Shown in pieces: positions 37,401 through 43,640 of a stretch of DNA of 64,000 nucleotides. How positions within the stretch are numbered: the first letter of the stretch is position 1; the number at the start of each line of letters is the position of its first letter. Below the pieces are notes generated by a model. The model was not told where the DNA came from, did no database searches, and was given only the letters and a program-made list of their open reading frames with translations. Made by a program: the position numbers and the translations under genes. The stretch is from Atriophallophorus winterbourni (taxonomy: Eukaryota > Platyhelminthes > Trematoda > Plagiorchiida > Microphallidae), in the NCBI GenBank assembly GCA_013407085.1, contig JACCGJ010014959.1, positions 23,524 through 87,523 on the forward strand, given 5' to 3'.

Positions 37401-39501
37401 ATGTCAACATATTGAGTACACTTTATGCTCATACATCTGGATGCGTTAAGGTTTACAATGACCTTTCGCCGAAATTCCCCACAATAATTGGCATCCGACA
37501 AGGATGACCTATTTCTCCATTTCTGTTCAATTTTGTAATTGATGCCATCATAGAATTGTGCTGCAAAGGTACCCCAGACTTCGGAGTTCACATAATACCA
37601 GATGGCAAGCCTCTCGATTAGTGTTGAAGTGTTCTGCTGCAGGACATAGACTTATCAAATCAGGCGCTTGAAATTGTAGATCGATTTACGTATATCGGTA
37701 GTTGTATCAATGATTCTCCATCGTTAGATGACGCGGTCTAAGGCCACTGTAGCATTCTGGCGTCAGAAAGGACTGTCTGCTATTCAGAGGAAGAGTTTCA
37801 AAGGCGACGGTTCGAGCTGTATTACTGCATGGGTGTGAAAGTTGAACCGTACGTAAAGAACACATTCAGCGTCTCCAAGTATTTGACGACCGATGTCTCC
37901 GCAGTATTCTAGGAATTAGCTGCTACAATCGCATGCGTAGCGATGATCTCCGAAATAAGTTGTTCGGTAGTAATGCTGATATAGAGAATCAGATCGACCT
38001 GCATAGGTTACGCTGGTTTGGTCACGTTTTACGGATGCCGGACCACCGACTTCTGAAACGGATTCTTTTTGCGACGCCACATCCCGATTGGCGTAAATCT
38101 CGGGGTGTGTAAATCATCACGTGGCATAAGCAGCTAAAATTCCTCACTAGTAACCTTTCGAAAGTCGGCACAGCACGTCTTCTAAGCTGGTGTGCCCACG
38201 ATCAGATATCGCAATGGCTAGTTACGCTTCAGGATTTGTCCCAAAACCGTGTTCAATGGCGGTCTTGCACTAAGCATCTTCTTGGAGTGTTTGCTTACCC
38301 TTGTATGTTGTCAAGCGGAGTGACGAGAAAAGCTTGTTATGATGCATGACAGTGAAAACGTCAAGGAAGCTGTCATGTTGATGTCACTCTATTCGTTCAC
38401 AATACAAGATTGAACACATGTTCCATTCGAGCTGTAGGCATCTCATCCCAGTTTGTTTGTGCTTACTCTTCTATAAAATCCATGGGCAATTTGAGTCCCT
38501 TTCCCATATTTTACGATTTTAATTTTTTCGTGGTTGTATGGTAGTTATGCATTGGGTATATGCTACCGGTGTAATACTGTCCTTGGCGATGATGAGTAAA
38601 TGAACTTTGAGCCTGTTCTAGACACATAATTGATTAAGCTATTGAATTGTAACTTTTTTGTATTAAGTTTCCGGGATTCCGAAAATATTATCGACTGCTT
38701 TTAAACATTGTATTGTGAAATGGAATTTTTGACTCCTTTACTCGTAATCGATATGTTTGCGTGTTGTGGTTGAAGTCTATCTTAAATATCTGCGGTTATA
38801 ACTGCTACAACATGTGCCTCTCTGATTTCAAGTCCCCAAGTATGAACATCAAATCACCAAGCCAAAGTCCACTAAAAACCGATCAACCGGTCAGGTCGTT
38901 GCCCGCTGTAGTCACCGCGCCAAGTCCCATGGAACCGACACATCAGAACCCCCACATTCGATCAGTACATGCCTCGCCTGATTTGATCCAGCCAATAGAT
39001 CAAAGCGAAGGCACCTCAGTTGCAGCCAATAGGCAAATTCGTCGAAGTTATCCACGCACAGAAGCTGTAAATCAAATTGACTCGTTCCAACTACATTCAG
39101 TGACACCACAACGTAAACAAATTTGCGCTCCTTGGAACGAGGATGCACTACAAAACCTCAATTCAACCCACCTAACGACAGTTCAGTTCAGCAAGCCCTC
39201 ACCTACCTCTCATTCTCCATCCTCGCCGAATATGGTTTACACATCCTCGATGGTTTTCAACCCGATCTTTAACGCGAACAAACCCAGCATGGAACGAGCG
39301 AACAAACCGACGCCGGTCAATTTCCGGAGCTTCTTGGCCCAAAACAACACGTTGAATATAGTTCGCAGTGGTTCATTAGAACCCAATGAGTTGCTAACTG
39401 GCAGACCAACACAAAGGAACAAAATGAATACCAAAAACGATAGCATAGCTCGTGGACAAAGACCAATGAGTGGTGTATTTCAGCATCTGTCTCCAAACTA
39501 G
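7296..39501 (+). CDS. FERM-domain protein of the Pez/PTPN14/PTPN21 type, 19 exons, no phosphatase domain seen
   Basis: The spliced reading (19 exons, all phases agree) is 2,258 residues. Residues 1 to about 315 form a FERM domain; the opening MPIKLNFKRTHRYNV has the hallmark (K/R)LxxRTxRYNV of Pez-family phosphatases. That family acts at junctions and the cortical cytoskeleton and controls Hippo/YAP signalling. The remainder is low-complexity: poly-Ser, His clusters, and one PPPY motif (34590-34601) of the kind that binds WW domains. Vertebrate members are about 1,180 residues and end in a tyrosine phosphatase domain; here no such domain follows. Either this is a PTP-less flatworm form, or the TAG at 39499 is not the true end. 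AATAAA at 39983-39988 could serve polyadenylation. Assignment of the FERM half is firm; the gene end is not. Confidence 0.8.
7503..7672 (+). CDS. FERM gene exon 2
   Basis: Follows a 33-nt intron (GTAAAA...TTCCAG). Encodes the end of F1, including FGLKYEDW and KSIKKQLDKLA, which align with the family's FGLxxxxxxxxxRWVxLxxPLKKQLDK. Ends in phase 2 before GTGCGA. Confidence 0.85.
7704..7801 (+). CDS. FERM gene exon 3
   Basis: Follows a 31-nt intron. Encodes RFFYLQLRHDVATG and LKLGIKLSAYSLQ, the start of the F2 lobe (family pattern YYLQVKKDVLEGxLxC). Ends in phase 1 before GTGAGT. Confidence 0.85.
7802..9754 (+). other. Intron 3 of the FERM gene
   Basis: A 1.95-kb AT-rich intron bounded by GTGAGT and TTGTAG. 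It holds one diverged family S retroposon at about 8045-8215. Otherwise I see nothing in it. Confidence 0.75.
8045..8215 (+). mobile_element. Family S retroposon, diverged copy (S1)
   Basis: Matches the family S 3' half: GTGAGCTGCATGCTGAAAC, then GGCACTTTGTCTGGATTAGGCTT and a TTTCATAC tail, with many substitutions. Orientation is judged from the CATAC-type tail at the right end. Confidence 0.65.
9755..9825 (+). CDS. FERM gene exon 4
   Basis: Encodes ADFGDFVDVETTLNNW, aligning with the family's ADFGDYN segment in F2. Phase 0 at the end, donor GTATGT. Confidence 0.85.
9826..11450 (+). other. Intron 4 of the FERM gene
   Basis: Mostly AT-rich with no recognised gene. At 10440-10860 there is a GC-richer patch with an 18-bp direct repeat (10691-10708 and 10720-10737) and, around 10780, a perfect 6-bp hairpin AGCATG/CATGCT with a 7-base loop. 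The patch may be part of an unidentified repeat. Confidence 0.6.
11451..11615 (+). CDS. FERM gene exon 5
   Basis: 55 codons from GGC to ATG, phase 0 both sides. Encodes the end of F2, including LQGVSQDNAIWYFLDEIRHI, which aligns with HSGILPAEAELMYINEVERL of PTPN14. Donor GTGAGT. Confidence 0.85.
11616..13034 (+). other. Intron 5 of the FERM gene
   Basis: Contains a LINE 3'-terminal fragment at 11785-12035 in reverse orientation. The rest (12036-13034) holds no recognised feature. Confidence 0.6.
11785..12035 (-). mobile_element. LINE 3'-end fragment, family also at 26285-26500
   Basis: Near-identical to 26285-26500: CTCCTTCGGTCGATG, GGATGTACATCACAATCGC, GGGAGGAACAATCTCTCCCG and CAGCCAAGAGCTGTATCTG all recur. 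At the 26-kb copy the sequence continues into an RT C-terminal region on the minus strand, so these are 3' ends of one LINE family. A weaker relative lies at 23085-23165. Confidence 0.7.
13035..13129 (+). CDS. FERM gene exon 6 (F3 lobe start)
   Basis: Acceptor TTTTTCCAG and donor GTAAGC frame 31 codons plus two bases. Encodes ELGVSRNGITVIVLDPG, fitting the F3 pattern HLGIxxxGIxVxxxxG. The phase joins exon 7 so that LK is followed by WENI. Confidence 0.8.
13130..15556 (+). other. Intron 6 of the FERM gene
   Basis: No mobile element or RNA gene recognised. A perfect 34-bp direct repeat occurs at 14846-14879 and 14933-14966 (period 87 bp), followed by two copies of TATACGAACAT. Confidence 0.6.
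14846..14966. repeat. 34-bp direct repeat, two copies 87 bp apart
   Basis: The 34 bases from 14846 recur without change at 14933 inside intron 6. No further copies were seen. The origin is unknown. Confidence 0.85.
15557..15644 (+). CDS. FERM gene exon 7
   Basis: Encodes WENIKDLTYSKKMFTIHML, matching the F3 segment RWNDMGNITHNKSTILVEL of PTPN14. A longer open frame over the same bases (15437-15625) is a shadow in another phase. Phase 0 end, donor GTAAGT. Confidence 0.85.
16388..16429 (-). ncRNA. Type I hammerhead ribozyme, complete core
   Basis: On the minus strand the parts come in order. Stem I strand CCCUAC (16429-16424). Core CUGAUGA (16423-16417). Stem II GUGC, loop AAACA, GCAC. Core GAAA (16403-16400). 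A very short stem III within the palindrome ACCGGU. Cleavage nucleotide C (16394). Then GUGGGG, which pairs with the first strand in six pairs, one of them G-U. All conserved core positions (C3, U4, G5, A6, G8, A9, G12, A13, A14, A15.1-U16.1, C17) are present. Cleavage is predicted between 16394 and 16393. Such a short stem III is known from satellite ribozymes that act as dimers, which a tandem array would allow. Confidence 0.85.
16624..16666 (-). ncRNA. Hammerhead ribozyme copy with core mutation
   Basis: The second unit has the same stem II (GUGC/GCAC with loop AAACA) and GAAACCGGUC. Its core reads CUGAUAA, changing the essential G8 to A, and stem I has lost two pairs. It is predicted inactive. 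Confidence 0.75.
17588..17680 (-). mobile_element. Family S retroposon fragment (S2)
   Basis: CACAAGCCTGATCCAGGC, GCACCGCACAG and ATACTGTCATGTTGC match the family S 3' third in minus orientation. The copy is 5'-truncated and diverged. Confidence 0.65.
18495..18577 (+). CDS. FERM gene exon 8 (end of FERM domain)
   Basis: Encodes DDTESARYLWQFCIQMH, matching HTDDIENAKYISRLFATRH at the end of F3 in PTPN14, so this exon closes the FERM domain. Phase 2 end, donor GTGAGT. Confidence 0.85.
19150..19191 (+). CDS. FERM gene exon 9
   Basis: A 42-base exon between TTTCTTTCAG and GTGAGT, with phases that fit both neighbours. Encodes the linker SAPQQPALHISEP just after the FERM domain. Confidence 0.7.
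19282..19330 (+). CDS. FERM gene exon 10
   Basis: A 49-base exon between TTTTCAG and GTAAGG. Encodes DILRGTEPRYTNSDSP and ends in phase 0. Only 90 bases separate it from exon 9. Confidence 0.7.
19553..20141. mobile_element. Non-autonomous piggyBac-type MITE, 581 bp
   Basis: TTAA (19553-19556) is followed by CCCTTTCA. TGAAAGGG is followed by TTAA (20138-20141). A TTAA duplication with inverted ends starting CCC is the signature of the piggyBac superfamily. Internally, GTTACATCCGGCATAAGTCA (19692-19711) is inverted at 19729-19748 with one mismatch, and GGTTACATCCG recurs next to the right end, as expected of transposase-binding repeats. No transposase is encoded. Confidence 0.8.
20150..21450 (+). 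other. Coding-like relic of unknown origin
   Basis: Several open stretches in changing frames (20093-20320, 20770-20964, 21020-21160, 21215-21440) look protein-like but are broken by stops and shifts. One piece reads LIHIGRIDFSDGFVLLIDP. I do not recognise a family. It may be a decayed retrocopy or the body of an unidentified transposon. Confidence 0.3.
21593..21720 (-). repeat. Family H dispersed copy with decayed hammerhead
   Basis: On the minus strand: CCAC, AUGAUGA (C3 replaced by A), GGC-AAACA-GCC, GAAAC, CGGUA and GUGG. Stem I keeps four pairs. The core defect makes it inactive. Confidence 0.65.
22009..22200 (-). repeat. Family H dispersed copy with second hammerhead subtype
   Basis: Homologous to the 21.6-kb copy and to the 16-kb array (AATGGTAAACAAG, GAATGCCACTGTTG). 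It contains the hammerhead at 22042-22083 and continues into the GATGTGTTGCTC sequence that also ends the next copy. Confidence 0.7.
22042..22083 (-). ncRNA. Type I hammerhead ribozyme, subtype with GUA cleavage site
   Basis: Minus strand: CUCCAC, CUGAUGA, then GGC-AAACA-GCC as a three-pair stem II with an unpaired C and A at its base, GAAG (A15.1 changed to G, allowing a G-U pair), CCGGUA and GUGGAG. Stem I is a perfect six-pair helix of a different sequence from that in the 16-kb array, as expected if pairing is under selection. Activity is possible but doubtful because of the stem II base and the GAAG. Confidence 0.65.
22249..22287 (-). repeat. Family H copy starting at the ribozyme cleavage site
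   Basis: GATGTGTTGCTC, ATCCCCC and AATTACACTCC match 22009-22047. The match stops at 22287, which corresponds to 22047, the first base 3' of the predicted cleavage point. This is the end expected if a self-cleaved RNA was reverse transcribed. Confidence 0.55.
22336..22570 (+). pseudogene. CR1 reverse transcriptase fragment
   Basis: ENLIFADDVIHW carries the FADD active site of CR1-type RT. DWTTSEEDLGICACGILN resembles the thumb segment WTELEKDLGVWICDSLK of the CR1 copy at 41.9 kb. Truncated at both ends. Confidence 0.7.
23794..23839 (+). CDS. FERM gene exon 11 (probable)
   Basis: 46 bases between ATTTTTTAG and GTAAGT. Read in phase 0 from exon 10 it is open (LLGRMLQNGHFTCTH) and leaves one base that joins exon 12 in its long open frame. 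No conserved domain supports it, so the call rests on splice sites and phase. Confidence 0.55.
24234..25416 (+). CDS. FERM gene exon 12 (Ser/His-rich)
   Basis: 394 codons of open frame after the acceptor CTATTTCAG; the frame is also open further upstream, but only this acceptor matches exon 11. The product is low-complexity: a His-rich cluster (SHHSHRCRHHHN, NRHHSERHH), a Ser run (SRTSFSSSSSSC) and many Ser/Thr. Probably disordered. Donor GTGAGT, phase 2. Confidence 0.8.
25490..25760 (+). CDS. FERM gene exon 13
   Basis: Acceptor TATTACAG, donor GTAAGT. Charged sequence with the segment RLHEFQRWFFEAKQRLPSVW, a possible amphipathic helix in an otherwise disordered region. Phase 0 end. Confidence 0.8.
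25761..27923 (+). other. Intron 13 of the FERM gene
   Basis: Contains a LINE C-terminal and 3' end (26285-26790) on the minus strand. The flanking parts 25761-26284 and 26791-27923 show nothing that I recognise. Confidence 0.6.
26285..26790 (-). pseudogene. LINE reverse transcriptase C-terminal fragment and 3' end
   Basis: The minus strand (26761 to 26537) encodes RQRRLRWLGHVYRMENGRIP, then KDLLYGEL and GRPHLRCKDVCKRDMKALGI, the conserved C-terminal block of RTE- and Jockey-like LINE polymerases. After a break, the sequence runs to a 3' end shared with 11785-12035. 5'-truncated, as usual for target-primed insertion. Confidence 0.75.
27924..29063 (+). CDS. FERM gene exon 14
   Basis: 380 codons between TTTTTGCAG and GTGAGT, phase 0 on both sides. 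Rich in Ser, Thr, Pro and Asn, with a Thr/Ser run near the end (TTSITTTTTTSSSD). No domain recognised. It follows exon 13 in phase. Confidence 0.8.
29456..29733 (+). CDS. FERM gene exon 15
   Basis: Acceptor CAAACAG, donor GTAAGT. Contains a likely helical segment (ETELAHRLLAEYRQVLLQQQ) followed by an acidic stretch (EDIEDFDVDICEEDVG). Phase 2 end. Confidence 0.75.
30620..30875 (-). mobile_element. Family S retroposon (S3), near full length
   Basis: Runs from the TATGGTATGAAAGCAC tail through GATCCAGGCAAAGTGCCGCA to CGATTGCACATCCGTGCA. It is flanked by similar A/G/T-rich bases (AGATAAG...AGATA on both sides), a probable target duplication blurred by an indel. Confidence 0.8.
30886..31780 (+). 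pseudogene. MULE-type transposase relic with FLYWCH zinc finger
   Basis: The first frame (30887-31264) encodes a FLYWCH finger: LVYMGNEFWFEKQ, WRCNR, HKCRARL and a terminal HNLEC. A second frame (31281-31592) has WFANGTFKVVPSIFYQLYT, and a third (about 31592-31700) has DIILTDFESAAMNAFR and GCYLHL. Together these are the DDE core of animal Mutator-like transposases. At least two frameshifts and internal loss make it a pseudogene. Terminal inverted repeats were not found. Confidence 0.8.
32472..32688 (+). CDS. FERM gene exon 16
   Basis: Acceptor TGATTTTAG, donor GTACGT. Basic, Lys/Gln/His-rich sequence (SKSIEKPHKNQLKTSRSKAK). Its first base completes the split codon of exon 15; phase 0 end. 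Confidence 0.75.
32689..33440 (+). other. Intron 16 of the FERM gene
   Basis: AT-rich. An ATTT-type microsatellite lies at about 33386-33411 shortly before the acceptor. Nothing else recognised. Confidence 0.6.
33441..33836 (+). CDS. FERM gene exon 17
   Basis: 132 codons between TTTTCTTCAG and GTAAAT, phase 0 both sides. Acidic and Gly/Ser-rich. Another frame (33463-33720) is also open over these bases but does not fit the flanking phases. Confidence 0.75.
34035..35576 (+). CDS. FERM gene exon 18 with PPPY motif
   Basis: 514 codons between ATTTCTAG and GTAAGA, phase 0 both sides. SFDPPPYKF places a PPPY motif at 34590-34601, the type through which PTPN14 binds the WW domains of YAP and KIBRA. 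Other features are Cys pairs (KCHCSCH, HCSTC, ECVHCTNCGSRV), which might bind metal, a His run (QQHHHHHRH) and a Pro-rich SH3-like site (AKPPRPKDL). Mostly disordered. Confidence 0.85.
34590..34601 (+). other. PPPY motif codons
   Basis: CCG CCC CCA TAT in the reading frame of exon 18. PPxY motifs are ligands of class I WW domains, and Pez/PTPN14 proteins have one in their linker that recruits YAP. The presence here is seen; the partner is inferred. Confidence 0.8.
35690..38600 (+). mobile_element. RTE-type LINE, decayed (copy A), in intron 18
   Basis: Endonuclease pieces come first: GIALISRAKSCLTD, VVTYAPN, DIVVLAEDMNARLGRL and RRLDGCQTSAKIDHITIS. RT pieces follow: AAGPDDIPP, DFKGAFNSVDRN and RQG followed by a stop. 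A deletion at about 37620 removes the YADD region. The 3' end has a GATGATGAG tail, the trinucleotide tail usual in RTE elements. Its RT and 3' half are colinear with copy B at 54.07-56.20 kb. Many stops and shifts; not functional. Confidence 0.85.
35941..36294 (+). pseudogene. RTE endonuclease fragment
   Basis: The longest open piece of copy A. VLAEDMNARLGRL is the GDMNAR-type catalytic motif with Glu in place of Gly; DNGDLFIQCAAQFGLFINSS and ATWRRLDG are typical of RTE endonucleases. It ends in SFWNI and a stop. Confidence 0.8.
38833..39501 (+). CDS. FERM gene exon 19, ends in TAG at a splice donor
   Basis: 222 codons and a TAG. The acceptor GATTTCAAG fits phase 0 from exon 18. Pro/Ser/Asn-rich, no domain. 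The TAG (39499-39501) is followed at once by GTAAGA, a strong donor. After 101 nt comes TTGTTCCAG and a phase-0 open piece of 23 codons with its own stop (39603-39674). Either TAG is the real end with a spliced 3' untranslated region, or it replaced a sense codon such as CAG. Confidence 0.75.
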   Translation, partial: SPSMNIKSPSQSPLKTDQPVRSLPAVVTAPSPMEPTHQNPHIRSVHASPDLIQPIDQSEGTSVAANRQIRRSYPRTEAVNQIDSFQLHSVTPQRKQICAPWNEDALQNLNSTHLTTVQFSKPSPTSHSPSSPNMVYTSSMVFNPIFNANKPSMERANKPTPVNFRSFLAQNNTLNIVRSGSLEPNELLTGRPTQRNKMNTKNDSIARGQRPMSGVFQHLSPN

Positions 39502-39602
39502 GTAAGAATTGTATATTTGTTTTAATGCGTCGTTCATTTTTCCGTTACTCAAATCGTAACATATGTTGCTTGCATTTCGTGGCCTCTGATAATTTGTTCC
39601 AG

Positions 39603-39674
39603 TTATCGAGGCATGGAAAACGAGACTTGGGTTCATTCGGACTACATGGTGTACGTGGCGACGCAATCTTTTAG
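39603..39674 (+). other. Candidate terminal exon of the FERM gene
   Basis: In phase 0 it reads LSRHGKRDLGSFGLHGVRG, then four more residues and TAG. The preceding acceptor is good and the intron would be 101 nt. It is coding only if the TAG at 39499 is not a stop in the mature message; otherwise it is 3' untranslated. Confidence 0.4.
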
Positions 39675-39982
39675 GTTAACTGTGAGATGCCCATTTTTGT
39701 TGAAAAATAGAACAGCAATTTTTAATCGCGCAATCATATCACAAAATATACAGGCGGTCAAGAAATTTCATTCGTAAAAGTGCAATCAATCTGTTTATTT
39801 AATTTCGAGCACCAAGGTTTGCTGTACGAATCCTATTTAATAGTGGTTGGAAATTCGTAGCTTGTTTACCATCCTTCACTTTTACAAGTTTTCCCAAATC
39901 TAATCTCTCCATCTGCTTCTGATGATGACCAAAGTATCGAAGACTTTAATGGAGCCGAAGTTCAATGATCAGACCAACAAAA

Positions 39983-39988
39983 AATAAA
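39983..39988 (+). terminator. Possible polyadenylation signal
   Basis: AATAAA about 480 bases after the last stop of the FERM gene. It is the first good hexamer I noticed downstream. No cleavage site can be proven, and AT-rich DNA yields this hexamer by chance. Confidence 0.35.
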
Positions 39989-40689
39989 TTTAATTAAACT
40001 CACTAATTTCATCACATAATTTACGATTCAGTTGCAAACAGATAAGTGTGTGAATAGGAGTTATGTGGTTTTCGAAGCTTCTTCGAATACTTAGTATAAC
40101 CAGCTAATTCTGGACTGTGATCAGCTAGCAAAATCTGTCGTCTGTCATTATTTGGTCATTTAAACTACTTATTAGTAGCAGAACTTTTGAAATATTCTCA
40201 ATACAAGCTTTATGTGGTTGCCCCAGCTGAGAGTTAATCTGCAGTATATTCTCTCTTTCTTAGCAGAATTTGAAACTAAAACGATCCGTTTGCAGGAAAT
40301 AACATCATTTGCAAAATGTTTTATCAACCATGAATAAGCTATTCTCCATGTACGTTATTTTGCGTATCGCTCGTCATTCTTTTGCAATCCACGTCGTGTT
40401 GAAACCGTGTACTGAAGAATAAGTTGTTTCCGTTAAGTGTCCATATAGACTCAACGTTCTGCATGCACATAATTTCCAACCCACATGTTTGGTTCTCCGC
40501 GCTCATCAGGATCTGTATTTGTGGTTCTTGAAGTTTATAACTACTTTTGTACAACGAACGCGACTGTTCATGGTGGTTGATAATAGAATCAGAATAAATT
40601 AGGGTGTAGCATTTGAACGCTTATAACTAACTATTTGAGACTTGTAGACACATTTTTGTCTACTCTAAATCACCAGGGGCTAAACCAGG

Positions 40690-40945
40690 CACAGTACATA
40701 CCTCATGGACAACGCAAGAAAAGGACATCAGCGTATGGATTAGTGGAAGTCTTAAGAATAGCACGCAATGAGAAGCAGCGTACAGCCGAGATAGCCGCAT
40801 GCTAGGTATGCTTCGGCGTAGTTTCGGACGTTTTCCCGTGAAACATTCTCCATGCTCATAAATACGGTTAGTTCACCTAACCCTGTGATGGATTACTCAG
40901 TGCAAGCTTGGGCGCCATGGCTACAAAAGGATATCAAGCAACCGC
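40690..40945 (+). pseudogene. Older CR1 RT fragment
   Basis: Nucleotide match to 41935-42150 of the neighbouring copy: GTCTTAAGAATAGC, CTAGGTATGCTTCGGCG and GCAAGCTTGGGCGCCATGG. Out of frame and full of stops. The younger copy begins right after it. Confidence 0.7.
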
Positions 40946-42560
40946 AACCTACCGTATGAAGATCGACAGTGTTTAGCCCGATAACGGTGAGGGCGAATGA
41001 GAATTTACTGACATCAATTGTATCTCAACAACTGAATGATATTGAGATTAATTCAGCGATTATACGAAGACACTTGTGTCGACTGAACCCTAGGAAATCT
41101 CCTGGAGCCGATGGAATAACACCAGCACTATTAAAATCCTGTGACCAGCAGCTGTGTGAACCACTATGCCAATTGTTTCAACATTCCCTAACCGAAGGAG
41201 TGGTGCCAACAGAGTGGAAGACAGGGGTAATTTCACCAATTTATAAGGGTGGTAGCCGTTTAGATCCCGCGAACTACCGTCCTGTCACCCTACTTCCCGT
41301 GATATCTAAAGTTATGGAGCGCATAGTGACCGAAAATATAGTTCATCACTTGGAATCACAAAATATACGATATGTCGCCCAGCATGGGTTTCGTAAAGCT
41401 CGCTCCTGCTTGACAAACTTGCTGACGGTATTAAACGTTTGGACCCAAACCGTTGACGCAGGAGACAGTGTGCACGCGTGCTATCTGGATATGTCGAAAG
41501 CTTTCGACAGAGTTGATCACTTCCTGTTGCTACAAAAGCTGAAACAGATTGTTATTGACGGGCAGCTACTCGTATGGTTCGAAAGCTACCTCAATGGGCG
41601 CAAGGCAACCGTTCGAGTTAACGGGGTACAATCACAAGCCATTAATACCTCCAGTGGTGTACCGCAAGGTTCCGTTCTCGGACCAGTGCTTTTCTTAGTT
41701 TACATCAATGATTTACCTGAGACGCTCTCATGCAAGGTAGTTCTTTTTGCGGATGATGTTAAACTTTGGATGCGAATAAAATCAACTGCAGACTGCGTAA
41801 AACTGCAAAGTGATTTAGATGCACTACACGAATGGTCAGTTAGAAATAAACTGCCGTTCAATTTTCAAAAATGCAAGTTACTGCAAATCGTAAGCCCTTT
41901 CAGTACGAATATCACTTTGGGCAGACAATTTTGAGCTGGACCGAATTGGAGAAGGATCTTGGAGTCTGGATATGTGACAGCCTAAAGAACAGCGTGCATT
42001 GTGAGGTCATTTACAAGCGTGCTTCAAAGCTTCTAGGTATGCTTCGACGGATCTTCAGAACCTTTACGCCTGTAATGTTGCCAAGCATCATGAAGACCTA
42101 CTTAATTCCCACAATGGAACATGCATCGCAAGCATGGACTCCGTGGATGAAAAAAGATATATTCTTGCTTGACAGGATATATCATCGTGCAACTAAACTC
42201 GTGCGTGGCTTTCGAGACCTTACATACGAGCAAAGGTTGAAAAAGCTAAAGCTTCCCACTCCCCTTCAACGTAGACTTCGAAGTGACGTTATATTACTTA
42301 CAAAATATTGAATACTCCAGATCATCCACTCAAACATTTGTTCAAATACCGTGAATCAGGAATTACACGTAGCCACTCAGCAGCACTACAAATTCCCCAT
42401 TCCCGTACTAATTGTCGCCGATATTTCTATTCGGTACGTGTCTGTTTCCTGTGGAATGCCCTTCCCGAAGCAATTATCATCTCTTCCTGTATCCAAACAT
42501 TCACTCGAAACTTGGACACTTATTTGTTGCATAACGACTTGACGATGCCTGTGTATTGAC
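40946..42560 (+). mobile_element. CR1-type LINE, 5'-truncated, RT only
   Basis: RT blocks are clear: SPGADGITPALLK, ISPIYKGGS, NYRPVTLLPVISK, AQHGFRKARSCLTNLL, YLDMSKAFDRVDH, GVPQGSVLGPVLFLVYINDL and FADDVKLW. Frameshifts at about 41900 and 42305 move the thumb and C-terminal region (CFLWNALPEAIIISS) into two other frames. No endonuclease remains. Confidence 0.85.
40969..42559 (+). pseudogene. CR1 reverse transcriptase, two frameshifts
   Basis: Three consecutive frames (40969-41934, 41871-42311, 42308-42559) give a nearly complete RT and C-terminal domain. The active site FADD and the GVPQGSVLGP motif are intact. It is close to the RT scrap at 22.34 kb and, more distantly, to the element at 59.6-62.5 kb. 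Confidence 0.85.
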
Positions 42561-42719
42561 TCAGGGTAAGCATATTACTTGACTCCAGTGACATCGTATA
42601 ATTGTTTTTTTATACCTCTTATTTAACGCATATTTACTATGATATGGTAATTGTGAAGCTATGTGCTTTTTGTGACCATAAATTCTTGAATCTTGACTGG
42701 TGCATCTTAATTAGGATAC

Positions 42720-43030
42720 ACTGCCTCGCAGACGGTACGATTGGGTCTAATCCTGACTTATAAAGTAATGAACGCAAAAATGTACCCGCCGAGGCATCTA
42801 TTTCGCCTCCAGTCAAGTCATGCCACACGTACTGACCCACGGCATTTGATGTTCCACATTCTCACCGGAACTGCGGTCGGTTCTTCTATTCAGTGCGCGT
42901 TTGTTTCTTATGGAAGTCCATACCGTCAGATGTTGTACAATCATCTAGTGGAGGGATTTTCAGGAACAAACTGGATATATCTTTACGTAGTAATTCCATT
43001 CTACATTTATATAACACATTTATCCTAACG
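42720..43030 (+). pseudogene. CR1 C-terminal fragment of a second family
   Basis: LILTYKVMN, then RTNCGRFFYSVRVCFLWKS and IPSDVVQSSS in changing frames, is the CR1 C-terminal block (R-x-FFSxRVxxxWNxLP). It is not a duplicate of the adjacent copy, because the residues differ throughout. Confidence 0.7.
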
Positions 43031-43399
43031 AATATTCTCCCACCATACCGAGACAATAAAAGACATTTTTTCATGAAAGCTTAACAGTTGTTCTCTTTAT
43101 TACAGTTATTCGAAACGGTCATTGGTTCCAGGAGCCCGCTTTGACTACCGTTTATCTCGTACTACTATTTACAGTTTCGAATTTGCATGTAGGAATTGTA
43201 GTTGCCTTCCCGATTGTAACATAATTCATAATAATTTCTTGCCTTTAATGTAATTGTCGGCTTATGTCGATCGGTGTCAATTGTTGATGCAAACTTCAAT
43301 AAAATTGAGATTTCATACACAATGCAGTGCGGGGTCCTTCGCGCATTTCGGGCTACGTTTAAGATGCGACGGATGATCCCTGAATGGAAATAATTCATC

Positions 43400-43640
43400 T
43401 TCCGTTCGTGTATTGTTCAGATTATCCAAGTTTCGTTGCCATAATATGAATGCAGTTTATATCCTCGTTTTTGCTTCACTGTCAAGTCGCGGTTGCCCAA
43501 TCTTGAGTTCATGCTGGTCGAGACGTTGGTTGCCTTGCCAAACCGCCTATTGAACTCGTTGTGAGTTCTCCGTAATGCTTAAACCGCGAGAGGTGAAATA
43601 GTTCAATAGGGATGATTTAATACGACACGGTCCTTTCACC
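43400..43640 (-). pseudogene. LINE RT C-terminal scrap
   Basis: The minus strand reads FNRRFGKATNVSTSMNSRLG, then NRDLTVKQKRGYKLHSYYGN and ETWI, matching the LINE block ending in LLYGxETW. Short and broken. Confidence 0.55.

Noticed and set aside
40470..40520. CTGATGAG on the minus strand as another hammerhead
   Set aside because: Stem II does not pair, GAAA is replaced by CAAA, and there is no matching stem I or family H flank.
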